From the NCBI GenBank assembly GCA_003278125.1, contig QCGX01000006.1, positions 1-64,000 on the forward strand: a stretch of 64,000 nt of DNA, given 5' to 3'. Source of the stretch: Pelagibacteraceae bacterium AG-390-C22. Its GTDB lineage: Bacteria; Pseudomonadota; Alphaproteobacteria; Pelagibacterales; Pelagibacteraceae. Below are positions 17,777 to 25,839 of the stretch, piece by piece. A program made the translations under genes and the position numbers. The first letter of the stretch is position 1; every line of letters starts with the position of its first letter. A model generated the notes under the pieces. That model saw nothing but the letters and a program-made list of their open reading frames with translations. It was not told the DNA's origin and did no database searches.

Positions 17777-17779
17777 AAT

Positions 17780-18271
17780 TTATAAAAGTTTGGATATTTT
17801 ATCTCTTTTACTTAATATTGGTTTTTTTACGGGCCATTTTATTTTAAGTTTTGGATCATTCCATCTGTAACTGTTTTGTTTGTTCGCATCAATGTATTTT
17901 CCTTTATAACTCCACTTATAATGCAATATACATATTTTGGTTAAACACAAATGTGCATTTGCATAATATGGGGGTACTAAAATAATTTTTGGTTTTTTAT
18001 GATCCAATATCCATTTCTTATGCTTTAAATAGTTTTTTGAATTTTTTCTCATATCAACTACAACAAATAAAAACTTTCCATAAATGCATGTAATCATTTT
18101 CCAGGATTTAAAATCGCAATGAATACCTCTTAATGTTTTGTGCTTTGAGAGTGAAAATTTGTCATGATTAAACTTTATATTATTAAAAACTCCCTTTTTC
18201 CAAGTTGTCCATAAAAAACCTCTATTGTCTTTAAAACCAGAATTTTTTATTACCTTAATATCTTTAAACAT
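17780..18271 (-). CDS. RmlC-like sugar-nucleotide 3,5-epimerase (cupin)
   Basis: A 163-residue single-domain protein of the dTDP-4-dehydrorhamnose 3,5-epimerase family. The signature TLRGIHCDFKSWK holds the catalytic histidine, and VVVDMRKNS and VPPYYANAHLCLT match later conserved strands. RmlC relatives in Campylobacter heptose pathways epimerise C3 and/or C5 of GDP-6-deoxy-4-keto-heptose. Here it sits in an operon with gmhA and hddA, so that role is plausible. It lies 3 bases upstream of the SDR gene and 6 bases after the radical SAM gene. Confidence 0.8.
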   Translation of the reverse strand: MFKDIKVIKNSGFKDNRGFLWTTWKKGVFNNIKFNHDKFSLSKHKTLRGIHCDFKSWKMITCIYGKFLFVVVDMRKNSKNYLKHKKWILDHKKPKIILVPPYYANAHLCLTKICILHYKWSYKGKYIDANKQNSYRWNDPKLKIKWPVKKPILSKRDKISKLL

Positions 18272-18277
18272 AATATT

Positions 18278-19834
18278 TTATTGCAGTTGATCACCTTTAA
18301 TTTTTCTCTTTAATTTTATTTTTGTCATTTCAATTATGTTTTCTGCAGCTTTTTTTCCAAATTTTTTTTCTATAAGTTGCAAAAATGGTTTGTGATTATG
18401 ATATCTATTAAATGCTTCATCTCTCAATGTTATAATTTCTTTAGCTGATAATTTTTCTGTTGGTAAGGGTAAAGTTTCATAGGAGTGAAAAGAATATCCT
18501 TCATAGTTTTCTGGTAACTTTATTCCTTTTTCTAATGCATCTTTATATAAAAAACTTCCAGGTAACGCCATAGCGCCATAAGTGTTCCATCCTGCTGTAC
18601 ATAGTTCTAAACTTAATTTAAATGTTTTTTCAATTGTTTCTTTTGTGTCTCCTGGTAGACCATAAATATAATTAGCCATTACATTAATACCTGCTTCATG
18701 AACCTTGTTTATTACTTTTTTAACATCTACATCCTCAAATTTTCCTTTATCAACCTCAAGCCGAACAGATTTCTCTCCGCTTTCAATTCCAAGTGCTAAC
18801 CATTTTATTCCTGCGCTTCTTACTAATTTTAAAATTTCGTGACGTTTAACCGTATCAATCCTACTATAGCTCCATATTCTTAAAGAATCGTCTTTGTTTC
18901 TTTTAGCTAACTCTTTGCACAAGGGTAAATAGTATTTAGGGTTTAATAAAAACATCTCATCTACTATTCTTATCGTTCGCACGCCCATTGAGATAAGTTT
19001 ATCGAATTCTTTTATGATAAACTCTGGAGACCAAAAACGCATACTGCTAAAATCTGAAGCTACACCGACTTCATCAGTATTATTTCTGTTAACAATATTG
19101 ATCATGCAAAAATTACATTTAAAAACACATCCCAAACTTGTTTGAATACTTGCGTAAGGACTTCTTTTTTTAAAATCATACTCTGCATGCCACATTGGAG
19201 CTCTGTATAAATCTAATGGTTTATCTTTAAATGGTAATAAATCCCAAGCATATCCTGGTAAGTCAATATCCATTCTTTCTGTAGGAACAACTTTTTCTGG
19301 CTGATTTATTGAAATTTTATTGTTTTCCCTAAAGGCAATGCCTTTTATATTTTTTAGAGTTGAAGTAGTAAAACTTTCTAACTTAAGAACATTTCTTAAA
19401 GCATAAACCCCCTCATTTGTGAAAATAAAATCTATATTTTTTTCTTTTTCCAAAGTCTCTTTTGGTAATGCTTGTGCGTGGGAACCAATTAGTGAAATGC
19501 TTTTGCCAATTTTATTATCTTTTAAATAGTTTATAAGATTAACTGCTCCACTCATGTTTGTCGTTCCTGCATTAACATTTTGTCCATAAACTACGATGCA
19601 TATAAGTTTTGGTGACATTGATTTAATTTTCTTAAAAATCTCTTCTTCAGTAAGATTTTCAGCAGCTGCGTCTAAAATTTTAGGGTTAAGATTTACAGAT
19701 CTTATAGACTGAGCTAATAATAGTGCCCAGGTCGGAGGTTCTATTGCAGAATATGTTTCTGACAATTTTTGGTAAGATTTTTTTGAATTCGAAGGTATTA
19801 CAAATACACAATCAATACCTGGTTTTTTTTCCAT
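18278..19834 (-). CDS. Cobalamin-binding-type radical SAM protein
   Basis: A 518-residue protein in two parts. Residues about 1-155 form a B12-binding-like Rossmann domain (LICIVVYGQN, ISLIGSHA). Residues about 225-430 form a radical SAM core with C236-x3-C240-x2-C243 (SLGCVFKCNFC), then IRIVDEMFLLNP and LALGIESGEKSVR. Class B proteins of this kind include C- and P-methylases and ring-forming enzymes. No DxHxxG motif is visible, so cobalamin binding is unproven. It is embedded in the heptose operon between the ColD-like and RmlC-like genes, which suggests it modifies the same sugar or its lipid carrier. The actual reaction is not known. Confidence 0.82.
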   Translation of the reverse strand: MEKKPGIDCVFVIPSNSKKSYQKLSETYSAIEPPTWALLLAQSIRSVNLNPKILDAAAENLTEEEIFKKIKSMSPKLICIVVYGQNVNAGTTNMSGAVNLINYLKDNKIGKSISLIGSHAQALPKETLEKEKNIDFIFTNEGVYALRNVLKLESFTTSTLKNIKGIAFRENNKISINQPEKVVPTERMDIDLPGYAWDLLPFKDKPLDLYRAPMWHAEYDFKKRSPYASIQTSLGCVFKCNFCMINIVNRNNTDEVGVASDFSSMRFWSPEFIIKEFDKLISMGVRTIRIVDEMFLLNPKYYLPLCKELAKRNKDDSLRIWSYSRIDTVKRHEILKLVRSAGIKWLALGIESGEKSVRLEVDKGKFEDVDVKKVINKVHEAGINVMANYIYGLPGDTKETIEKTFKLSLELCTAGWNTYGAMALPGSFLYKDALEKGIKLPENYEGYSFHSYETLPLPTEKLSAKEIITLRDEAFNRYHNHKPFLQLIEKKFGKKAAENIIEMTKIKLKRKIKGDQLQ

Positions 19835-19837
19835 TTT

Positions 19838-21025
19838 TCAAATTTTAATTTTATTCAAAATTATAGCAATCTCTTTTATTTTACTTTTTTTCAAAGTGGG
19901 GTAATTTCCGATATAATATCCAAAAAAATGAATATGGTCTACGTTTTTAAATTTATTAAAATTTATGTTTTTAGAAAATTCTTTTAAATAAGGTTGACGT
20001 AATTGGTTTCCTCCTCCAGCTGTTCCTCTTCTAAATTCAATGCCATTTTTTTCTAATGTTCTTTCAAATAAATTTCTTTTACTAATATTCTTTGTTTTTA
20101 AAATTATTGGAAATGCATAATTGCTATTGCCTTTGAAATCAAAAGCCTTCCAGTATTTATTTCCATCTAGAAGATTAATGAAATATTTAAAATTATTTGA
20201 CCTATTTGAATTATTTTTAGTTAAATTTTTTAATTGATTCAATCCTATTGCAGCTCCTATCTCAGTATTTCTAAAATTCAAAGCTGGATATAAAAAAGTA
20301 AATTGCGGCGACAAAGTTTTATTCTTTTTTATAACTTTTTTTTCATAAGATTTGTTGCCGGACTCTCTTAGCATGCCGTGAGACCTTAGAATCCGAGACA
20401 TTTCATAAATCTTCTTATCATTTGTACAGATCATTCCTCCTTCTATGGTAGTCATATGATGTGCATAATAGAATGAAAAATTCGAAATTAATCCAAAAGT
20501 TCCCAGTTTTTTATTTTTAAAAGTTGCACCGTGGCTTTCACAAACATCTTCTATTAAATGAATTTTTTTTCTTTTAAGGGTTTTAATTAGTTTTTCATTT
20601 AGCCCGTTAAAACCTAAAGTATGTGTTATAAAAACAGCTAAAGTTTTTTTTGATATCTTTTTAATAACTTGATCAACATTCATTGATAAATTTTCTAGAT
20701 TAGCATCTACAAAGACTGGTTTAAATCCATTCATAATTACTGAAGCTACATCAGATATCCAGGTAAGAGATGGTACTATAATTTGATTTTTATTTTTATT
20801 TTTATTAGAATGTTTAAGTATCGCTAAAGTAATAAAATTTGCTGAAGCTCCAGAATTTACAAAAGTTGAATACTTAACTCCTAGCCATCTAGACCATTTA
20901 TTTTCAAATTGTCTTACATTTTTTGATTGGGTTAAAACTAAATTTTTTACACTTATAACTTTTTTCACTGCACTCATATCGGAGCGTGTAAAATTATTTT
21001 TCATTAAAGGATGTTTTGATTTCAT
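19838..21025 (-). CDS. ColD-like PLP/PMP-dependent sugar 3-dehydratase (DegT/DnrJ/EryC1 family)
   Basis: A 395-residue fold-type I PLP enzyme of the DegT/DnrJ/EryC1 family. Aminotransferases of this family have SFxxxK. Here the motif is SFYYAHHMTTIEGG, with His189 in place of the PLP lysine. That substitution marks ColD (GDP-4-keto-6-deoxy-mannose 3-dehydratase), which removes the 3-hydroxyl rather than adding an amine. PSLTWISDVASV and LIEDVCESHGA supply other PLP contacts. The start overlaps the hddA stop as ATGA. I infer C3 deoxygenation of a GDP-4-keto sugar, possibly a heptose. No clear 4,6-dehydratase partner is seen unless the SDR at 16838 fills that role. Confidence 0.8.
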   Translation of the reverse strand: MKSKHPLMKNNFTRSDMSAVKKVISVKNLVLTQSKNVRQFENKWSRWLGVKYSTFVNSGASANFITLAILKHSNKNKNKNQIIVPSLTWISDVASVIMNGFKPVFVDANLENLSMNVDQVIKKISKKTLAVFITHTLGFNGLNEKLIKTLKRKKIHLIEDVCESHGATFKNKKLGTFGLISNFSFYYAHHMTTIEGGMICTNDKKIYEMSRILRSHGMLRESGNKSYEKKVIKKNKTLSPQFTFLYPALNFRNTEIGAAIGLNQLKNLTKNNSNRSNNFKYFINLLDGNKYWKAFDFKGNSNYAFPIILKTKNISKRNLFERTLEKNGIEFRRGTAGGGNQLRQPYLKEFSKNINFNKFKNVDHIHFFGYYIGNYPTLKKSKIKEIAIILNKIKI

Positions 21026-22002
21026 AAATTATTCAATATAACTTGACTTCCATCTTTTGTAAAATTAAACGGCACATTTATAATATTTTTATGTCTTCTA
21101 AAAAATTTTTTTGCTTTTTCTTTTTTCATGTACATAAGTAAAAATCCTCCTCCTCCAGCACCTAATAACTTACCTCCTAAAGCTCCATAATTAATAGCTT
21201 CATTATACAATTCATCAATTTTTTTGTTTGTAATAAGATTGCTTAAACTTTTCTTTTCTTCCCAAGAAGTATTTAAAAGTCTCCCAAAGTCATCTACATT
21301 ACCAGATTCTAAAATTTTTTTACCTTCGTTCACGAAACTCATTATTTTTTCTATGTGGTTTTTTTTACTTTTTGTTAGCTTTCTTACATAACTATTTGCA
21401 ATTTTATGAGCTGTTCTATTTATTCCGGTATAAATTAAAACTAAATTTTTATTTAATTTTTCAACGTTTATACTAGATGATATTTTTTGAACTTTAATTT
21501 TATTATTTTTATTAAATATTATCTTATTAAAACCACCATAGGAAGCTATTGTCTGATCTTGAGATCCAACAATTTCTTTCATAATTTTTTGTTCAAATTC
21601 AATTGTTTTTTTAGCAAGCTGTTGTTTTGACAACTCTTGGCCTTTAATTTTATATAAAGCTTTGCTTAATCCTACTGCGAAACACGAGCTCGATCCCATA
21701 CCGCTCCTTGCAGGCAAGTCCCCGTCATAGTGTATCTCTAATCCTTGTTTAACTTTTAAATGCTCTAAAAGCTTTTTAACTGCTCTGTGTTGAATTTGGT
21801 TTATGTCTGTTACATTCTCAATTTTAGACCAGACTATTCTATATTTATGCTTAAAAAATTTAGGCAGGTATCTACATGAAATATATATGTATTTATCTAT
21901 AGTTGTTGACAAAACCATGCCGCCATATTTTTTATACCATTCTGGATAGTCACTGCCCCCTCCAAAAAAAGATATTCTGTATGGTGTTTTAGTAATAATC
22001 AT
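21022..22002 (-). CDS. hddA: D-glycero-D-manno-heptose 7-phosphate kinase (GHMP kinase, HddA-like)
   Basis: A 326-residue GHMP-family sugar kinase. Motif 1 is TKTPYRISFFGGGSDYPEWY, characteristic of heptose and fucose kinases. Motif 2 is LPARSGMGSSSCFAVGL and motif 3 is KLLGAGGGGFLLMY. HddA phosphorylates heptose 7-phosphate at C1 to the bisphosphate, the substrate of GmhB. The neighbouring gmhA and hddC-gmhB genes support this rather than the fucose or mevalonate branches. It starts 3 bases after the TPP enzyme subunit and overlaps the ColD-like gene by 4. Confidence 0.87.
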   Translation of the reverse strand: MIITKTPYRISFFGGGSDYPEWYKKYGGMVLSTTIDKYIYISCRYLPKFFKHKYRIVWSKIENVTDINQIQHRAVKKLLEHLKVKQGLEIHYDGDLPARSGMGSSSCFAVGLSKALYKIKGQELSKQQLAKKTIEFEQKIMKEIVGSQDQTIASYGGFNKIIFNKNNKIKVQKISSSINVEKLNKNLVLIYTGINRTAHKIANSYVRKLTKSKKNHIEKIMSFVNEGKKILESGNVDDFGRLLNTSWEEKKSLSNLITNKKIDELYNEAINYGALGGKLLGAGGGGFLLMYMKKEKAKKFFRRHKNIINVPFNFTKDGSQVILNNL

Positions 22003-22004
22003 TT

Positions 22005-22538
22005 TTATTTTTCGTTGTAATAGTCTCCAAATTCAACAATTAAAGTATTTCTTCCATCTGTTCTGGTAAATGCTTTTTCGTAAGCAGGAAAAATATCCTC
22101 TGGCTCCATTAACTTTATAACATCAATTGTCGTACACATTTTTTTAATCGAATCAGTAAAATCACCTATATGTTGGTATTGAGGATGCAGAGGTCTTTGT
22201 GAACCAACTCCTGTTCTTATAATTATCTTAATATTTTCTTCTTTACCTGTCATCACACTATACTTATCTATGTGATTGATAAGCTGATTCATTCCGTACA
22301 ATAAGAAATTCCATCTAGGAAATATGCTTATAGGAATATTTCCATCCATGGCTAAACCTAAAGTCATCCCCATTTGCATTTCCTCAGCAACAGGTAATTC
22401 TAATAATTTATTTTTAGAGACATCGGACAAAGTATTTGACATTGCAGTTCCTGGAACTTCAACAGCTTGACCAATAAAAATTGTGTTTTTTTGAGAGCCT
22501 AAAAAATTCATTGATTTTTTTAATTCGTCAAAATACAT
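22005..22538 (-). CDS. Minimal thiamine-diphosphate enzyme, pyrimidine-binding (E1 beta-like) subunit
   Basis: About 177 residues from the ATG at 22538 (MYFDELKKSMNFLGSQ); a TTG at 22550 overlapping the previous stop is the alternative. It matches the N-terminal domain of transketolase/PDH E1 beta: FIGQAVEVPGTAMSNTL, then ELPVAEEMQMGMTLGLAMDG with the conserved glutamate that activates the thiazolium ring. The C-terminal transketolase domain of about 140 residues is absent. With the preceding alpha-like gene it forms a two-subunit enzyme of about 375 residues in all. No E2 or E3 gene is nearby, so a carboligase or decarboxylase role in sugar building is more likely than a dehydrogenase complex. 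Confidence 0.8.
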   Translation of the reverse strand: MYFDELKKSMNFLGSQKNTIFIGQAVEVPGTAMSNTLSDVSKNKLLELPVAEEMQMGMTLGLAMDGNIPISIFPRWNFLLYGMNQLINHIDKYSVMTGKEENIKIIIRTGVGSQRPLHPQYQHIGDFTDSIKKMCTTIDVIKLMEPEDIFPAYEKAFTRTDGRNTLIVEFGDYYNEK

Positions 22539-22546
22539 TTTTTTTT

Positions 22547-23146
22547 TCAAAATTGAACTCTCTTTCCTGCCCCTGCATGAGGATAGTCTAGTTCATACTG
22601 GTAATAAGTAACATAATCATCTGAAAAATTTTCATAAGTAAGTTTTTTTTGGGACCAAGCAGTTCTAGTATCTGTGCATACTGATTTTTTATTATCTTCG
22701 ATAATAAAATGAATTGGTAATTTTTTATTTCTACTATATTTTATACATTCGTGAGCAATGCCTGTTTCTGATGTCATATCTCCAATAAAAGTGTAGACTT
22801 TTTCATTTTTATTATTTCTTTTTAAAGAAAGAGCAACACCAACAGCTGTAGGTAAATTGCCTCCAACTATTGCTGATGAATAAATTTTATAATCAGGAAA
22901 ACAAAGAGATATTGATTTTCCATCTAAAATTTCTTGCTTAAGTCTCTTTTCTGGAACTCCTTTAAGCAGGCATTGGTAATGAGATCTCCACGAGCAAAAA
23001 ACCCAATCTTGTTTCTTTATTTTTTTAAAAAAATTTATTAAAAAATCTTCATTTCCAGAATAAAGATGGATTGGAGCTCTAATCTTTTTATTATTAAAAA
23101 GTTCTGCTATTTCTTTCTCAAATTTTATTAAGTCTTTTTTTTCCAT
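22547..23146 (-). CDS. Minimal thiamine-diphosphate enzyme, diphosphate-binding (E1 alpha-like) subunit
   Basis: 199 residues resembling the core of PDH E1 alpha: ELFNNKKIRAPIHLYSGNED, WRSHYQCLLKGV, then AIVGGNLPTAVGVALSLK. The TPP/Mg motif reads GDM (122-124) through DN (151-152), with Met where the third residue is usually Gly. Usual E1 alpha chains are about 320-360 residues, so the C-terminal third is missing and the chain stops soon after residue 170 of the core. It overlaps or abuts the beta-like subunit and lies 13 bases after gmhA. The acyl donor and acceptor are unknown. Confidence 0.8.
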   Translation of the reverse strand: MEKKDLIKFEKEIAELFNNKKIRAPIHLYSGNEDFLINFFKKIKKQDWVFCSWRSHYQCLLKGVPEKRLKQEILDGKSISLCFPDYKIYSSAIVGGNLPTAVGVALSLKRNNKNEKVYTFIGDMTSETGIAHECIKYSRNKKLPIHFIIEDNKKSVCTDTRTAWSQKKLTYENFSDDYVTYYQYELDYPHAGAGKRVQF

Positions 23147-23159
23147 TTTAGAATAAACT

Positions 23160-23729
23160 TTAATTAGGCGGGTATTCTCTTTTACCTATAATCAGATCAC
23201 AAACAGTTAATAACCAAAGTTGGTGAGTATTTTCTATAAAGTTATAAGCTTTGCTTTCTATCCATAAATTAATATCCCCTAATTTTGATAGTGGGTTGTT
23301 TTTTTCATGGCCCGTTAAAGTAATAATTTTTAAAATATTTTTTCTCTTTGCTGCTTTACATGCATTAATCATGTTGAGTGATTTGCCACTAGAAGAAACC
23401 AAAATCAAAATATCTTTACCTTCACCATAAAATTCAATGGCTTTTTCAATCCATCGCTCATATCCATAATCATTAGAGAAACATGTTATGAGATCAGCTT
23501 CATTATAGTTCACTGCTCTTATTCCAGCATTTTTAGTCAGATCAACACTAACGTGGCTGGCTATAGCTGCGCTCCCTCCATTACCAAAAATCATGACTTT
23601 TGAATTATTTTTTTTTACATCTAATAAAGTTTTTTTAATAAGAGAAATTTTTTCAATTATTTCATCAGTGGGTGTAATTAATGATGAAAAATCTTTTAAA
23701 TATTTTTTTACAAAATCTTTATCTGACAT
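23160..23729 (-). CDS. gmhA: Sedoheptulose 7-phosphate isomerase (SIS domain)
   Basis: A 189-residue SIS-domain protein. FGNGGSAAIASHVSVDL matches the GNGGSAA substrate loop of GmhA. VSSSGKSLNMINA is the second phosphate-binding loop, and ENTHQLWLLTVCDLI carries the conserved histidine. GmhA converts sedoheptulose 7-phosphate to D-glycero-D-manno-heptose 7-phosphate, the first committed step. It is the first gene of the eight-gene minus-strand operon ending at 16838. The identity is strengthened by hddA downstream; other SIS isomerases are possible but less likely. Confidence 0.87.
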   Translation of the reverse strand: MSDKDFVKKYLKDFSSLITPTDEIIEKISLIKKTLLDVKKNNSKVMIFGNGGSAAIASHVSVDLTKNAGIRAVNYNEADLITCFSNDYGYERWIEKAIEFYGEGKDILILVSSSGKSLNMINACKAAKRKNILKIITLTGHEKNNPLSKLGDINLWIESKAYNFIENTHQLWLLTVCDLIIGKREYPPN

Positions 23730-23769
23730 AAAAATATATATTAATTAACTTTTAAACGTTTATAAAACA

Positions 23770-24828
23770 CTATTTAACAGTTTTGTATAATCGCATGTAA
23801 AATACTATATAAAACACTAATAAAACAAAAAACCAACATTTACTAAATAAGGGATTATGCATAAAATATATTCCTGGAGAAACTAAGATCAAGTAGACAA
23901 TATTTAAATACAATGATGTTAGGTAATTATTATTTTCAGAAGGGTAATTTTTTTCTAAATATTTATATATCAACATATGTAGGTGGTTTTGGTCTGGTAA
24001 GAGAGGAGATTTTTTTTGTATCAATTTTCTAAAAAAAGAAAAAAATACTTCAAAAAATAGATAGAACAATAAGACGCAAAAGAAAAATGCTGATATAGAG
24101 GGGTCTAAATTATTTGTAAAAATTATATTTAAAGCTATTAAAGATCCAAATAGATAAGATCCGCTGTCACCGAGAAAAATTTTAGCTTTTGGAAAATTAA
24201 AAAGAAGAAAGCAAAGTATAATTATAATTTGAGCTGTTATAAAAAGTGAAAATTCAAAAATATTATTATCTATATTAATATATAATAGAACAGAATTTAT
24301 AATTATTGAATTAATGGCTAAAAGTCCATTGAAACCATCTATTAGATTTGCTCCGTTCACGATAAATAAAAAGCATAAAAGTACAAAAATTGAAGAAAAA
24401 ATTTTATTATCTAACCAATTACTTAAAAAAATTAAGTCTACATTTTTAATTTCTATTGAAAATATATTTATAAAAATAATTAAAAATACAATCATCAATA
24501 TTAATCTTATGTTTGAGCTTACTCTTTTTTTTATATCGTCTAAGTAACCAACTAAGAATAAGCTAGTACAAATAAAAAAATATTGATAAAGAATTTTTGA
24601 AAAAAGAAGGTAGTAAATGCTTAAAAATATAAGCAGAGATAATAATGCGGCTATTCCTCCACTTCGTGAAATTGCTTCATTATGAAATGCTTGGGGTTTT
24701 AAAAAATCTTTATCTAATAGAATTCCCTGATTTAATTTATGAGAATATTTACTTACGATTAAAAAGATAAAAAAAGTTATAAATGTAAAAAGCGATAAAA
24801 AACTTAATTCAATTGAATCTGTTTGCAT
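23770..24828 (-). CDS. Undecaprenyl-phosphate sugar-1-phosphate transferase (WecA/MraY family)
   Basis: A 352-residue polytopic membrane protein with about ten hydrophobic segments. It carries the family motifs on cytoplasmic loops: GYLDDIKK, NLIDGFNG, FLGDSGSYLFG and the HxH-type PDQNHLHMLIY. The family moves a HexNAc 1-phosphate from UDP to undecaprenyl phosphate, starting synthesis of an O-antigen-like glycan. The position beside the heptose operon suggests it starts that polymer. MraY itself would be expected in a cell-wall cluster, which this is not. Its start follows the EamA gene with no gap. Confidence 0.88.
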   Translation of the reverse strand: MQTDSIELSFLSLFTFITFFIFLIVSKYSHKLNQGILLDKDFLKPQAFHNEAISRSGGIAALLSLLIFLSIYYLLFSKILYQYFFICTSLFLVGYLDDIKKRVSSNIRLILMIVFLIIFINIFSIEIKNVDLIFLSNWLDNKIFSSIFVLLCFLFIVNGANLIDGFNGLLAINSIIINSVLLYINIDNNIFEFSLFITAQIIIILCFLLFNFPKAKIFLGDSGSYLFGSLIALNIIFTNNLDPSISAFFFCVLLFYLFFEVFFSFFRKLIQKKSPLLPDQNHLHMLIYKYLEKNYPSENNNYLTSLYLNIVYLILVSPGIYFMHNPLFSKCWFFVLLVFYIVFYMRLYKTVK

Positions 24829-25716
24829 TTATTTTTCTACACCTTTATTGTTTTTTTTTACAATATAAATACCTAATATTATTATAATCAATGAAATTAA
24901 AACTCTCCAAGTAATTATTTCATTCATCAAAAAATATCCAAATAAAACTCCAAAAATAGGAATTAAATAAGCTACTTGAGTTTGAAAAACTAAACCATTC
25001 ACAGTTAAAATCCTAAATCTAATCAACCAAGCTAATCCAGTCGCAACCACTCCAAGATATAATAGTGCTAGAGTAGACTCTATCGAAGGAATTGATTGCC
25101 ATGGAGTTTCAAATATTATTGATAAGGGAAATAAGAAAATTACTGACCAAAGAGTTGTAGACGTAGTAACATTCTCATTTCCTTTTGCTTTTAATTTTAA
25201 AGTTAATATTCCGCCTATAGAATAAAATGTAGAACCTAAAATAGTAATTAATACATAAATGAAATTACTTTCATTTATGATCAATTTATCAAAAAATAAA
25301 AAAAGTATACCTAAAAAACCAATTAAGATTCCAATAGATTTTAACAAAGTAATCTTCTCATCTTTAGTAAAAAAATGAGCAAGAATCGATCCGCTCATCG
25401 GTGTAGTGCTCATTAACATAGCTGCTAAATAACTATTTATTTTAGCAGTTCCAATAGCAATTAAAGTAAATGGAATTGCAATGTTGCAAAGGCCAATAAG
25501 TGCATAAGGTTTCCAATTTTCTGAAAATGCTAAAACTTTTATCTTTTTATACCGGCAAAGAATTAATAAAGGTAAGCTCGCAAAAATTACTCTTATTAAA
25601 GCTAAGGTGAAAGGTTCGTAGGAATAAGTAGCAATTTTAATATTAAAAAACGAAGAACCCCAAATCAAACCTAGTAAGGTTAAAAGTAATATATCGCCTG
25701 ATTTAGCTTCTCTCAT
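24829..25716 (-). CDS. EamA/DMT-superfamily transporter
   Basis: A 295-residue inner-membrane protein with ten predicted helices arranged as two EamA repeats. The first starts LLGLIWGSSFFNIKIA, and the second has LLYLGVVATGLAWLIRFRIL and YLIPIFGVLFGYFLMNE. The tail is Lys-rich. Members export amino acids, nucleosides or other metabolites, and the substrate cannot be read from sequence. Its stop directly abuts the start of the WecA-like gene, so the two may share a message. On the other side a 123-base region separates it from the divergent glnA. Confidence 0.9.
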   Translation of the reverse strand: MREAKSGDILLLTLLGLIWGSSFFNIKIATYSYEPFTLALIRVIFASLPLLILCRYKKIKVLAFSENWKPYALIGLCNIAIPFTLIAIGTAKINSYLAAMLMSTTPMSGSILAHFFTKDEKITLLKSIGILIGFLGILFLFFDKLIINESNFIYVLITILGSTFYSIGGILTLKLKAKGNENVTTSTTLWSVIFLFPLSIIFETPWQSIPSIESTLALLYLGVVATGLAWLIRFRILTVNGLVFQTQVAYLIPIFGVLFGYFLMNEIITWRVLISLIIIILGIYIVKKNNKGVEK

Positions 25717-25839
25717 TTCAAGTAATGATTGTATTATGAATAAAATGCATAGCTGATATATACTAATTATTATATATTGAAAGCAATACTTATGTATGTT
25801 CAGTAAAAAATTTAAACATTAAACAATACAAGAGGTTCA

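Noticed and set aside
25717-25839. A riboswitch or sigma-54 promoter upstream of glnA
   Set aside because: No GG-N10-GC pair at the right spacing and no clear paired structure could be recognised in this AT-rich gap.
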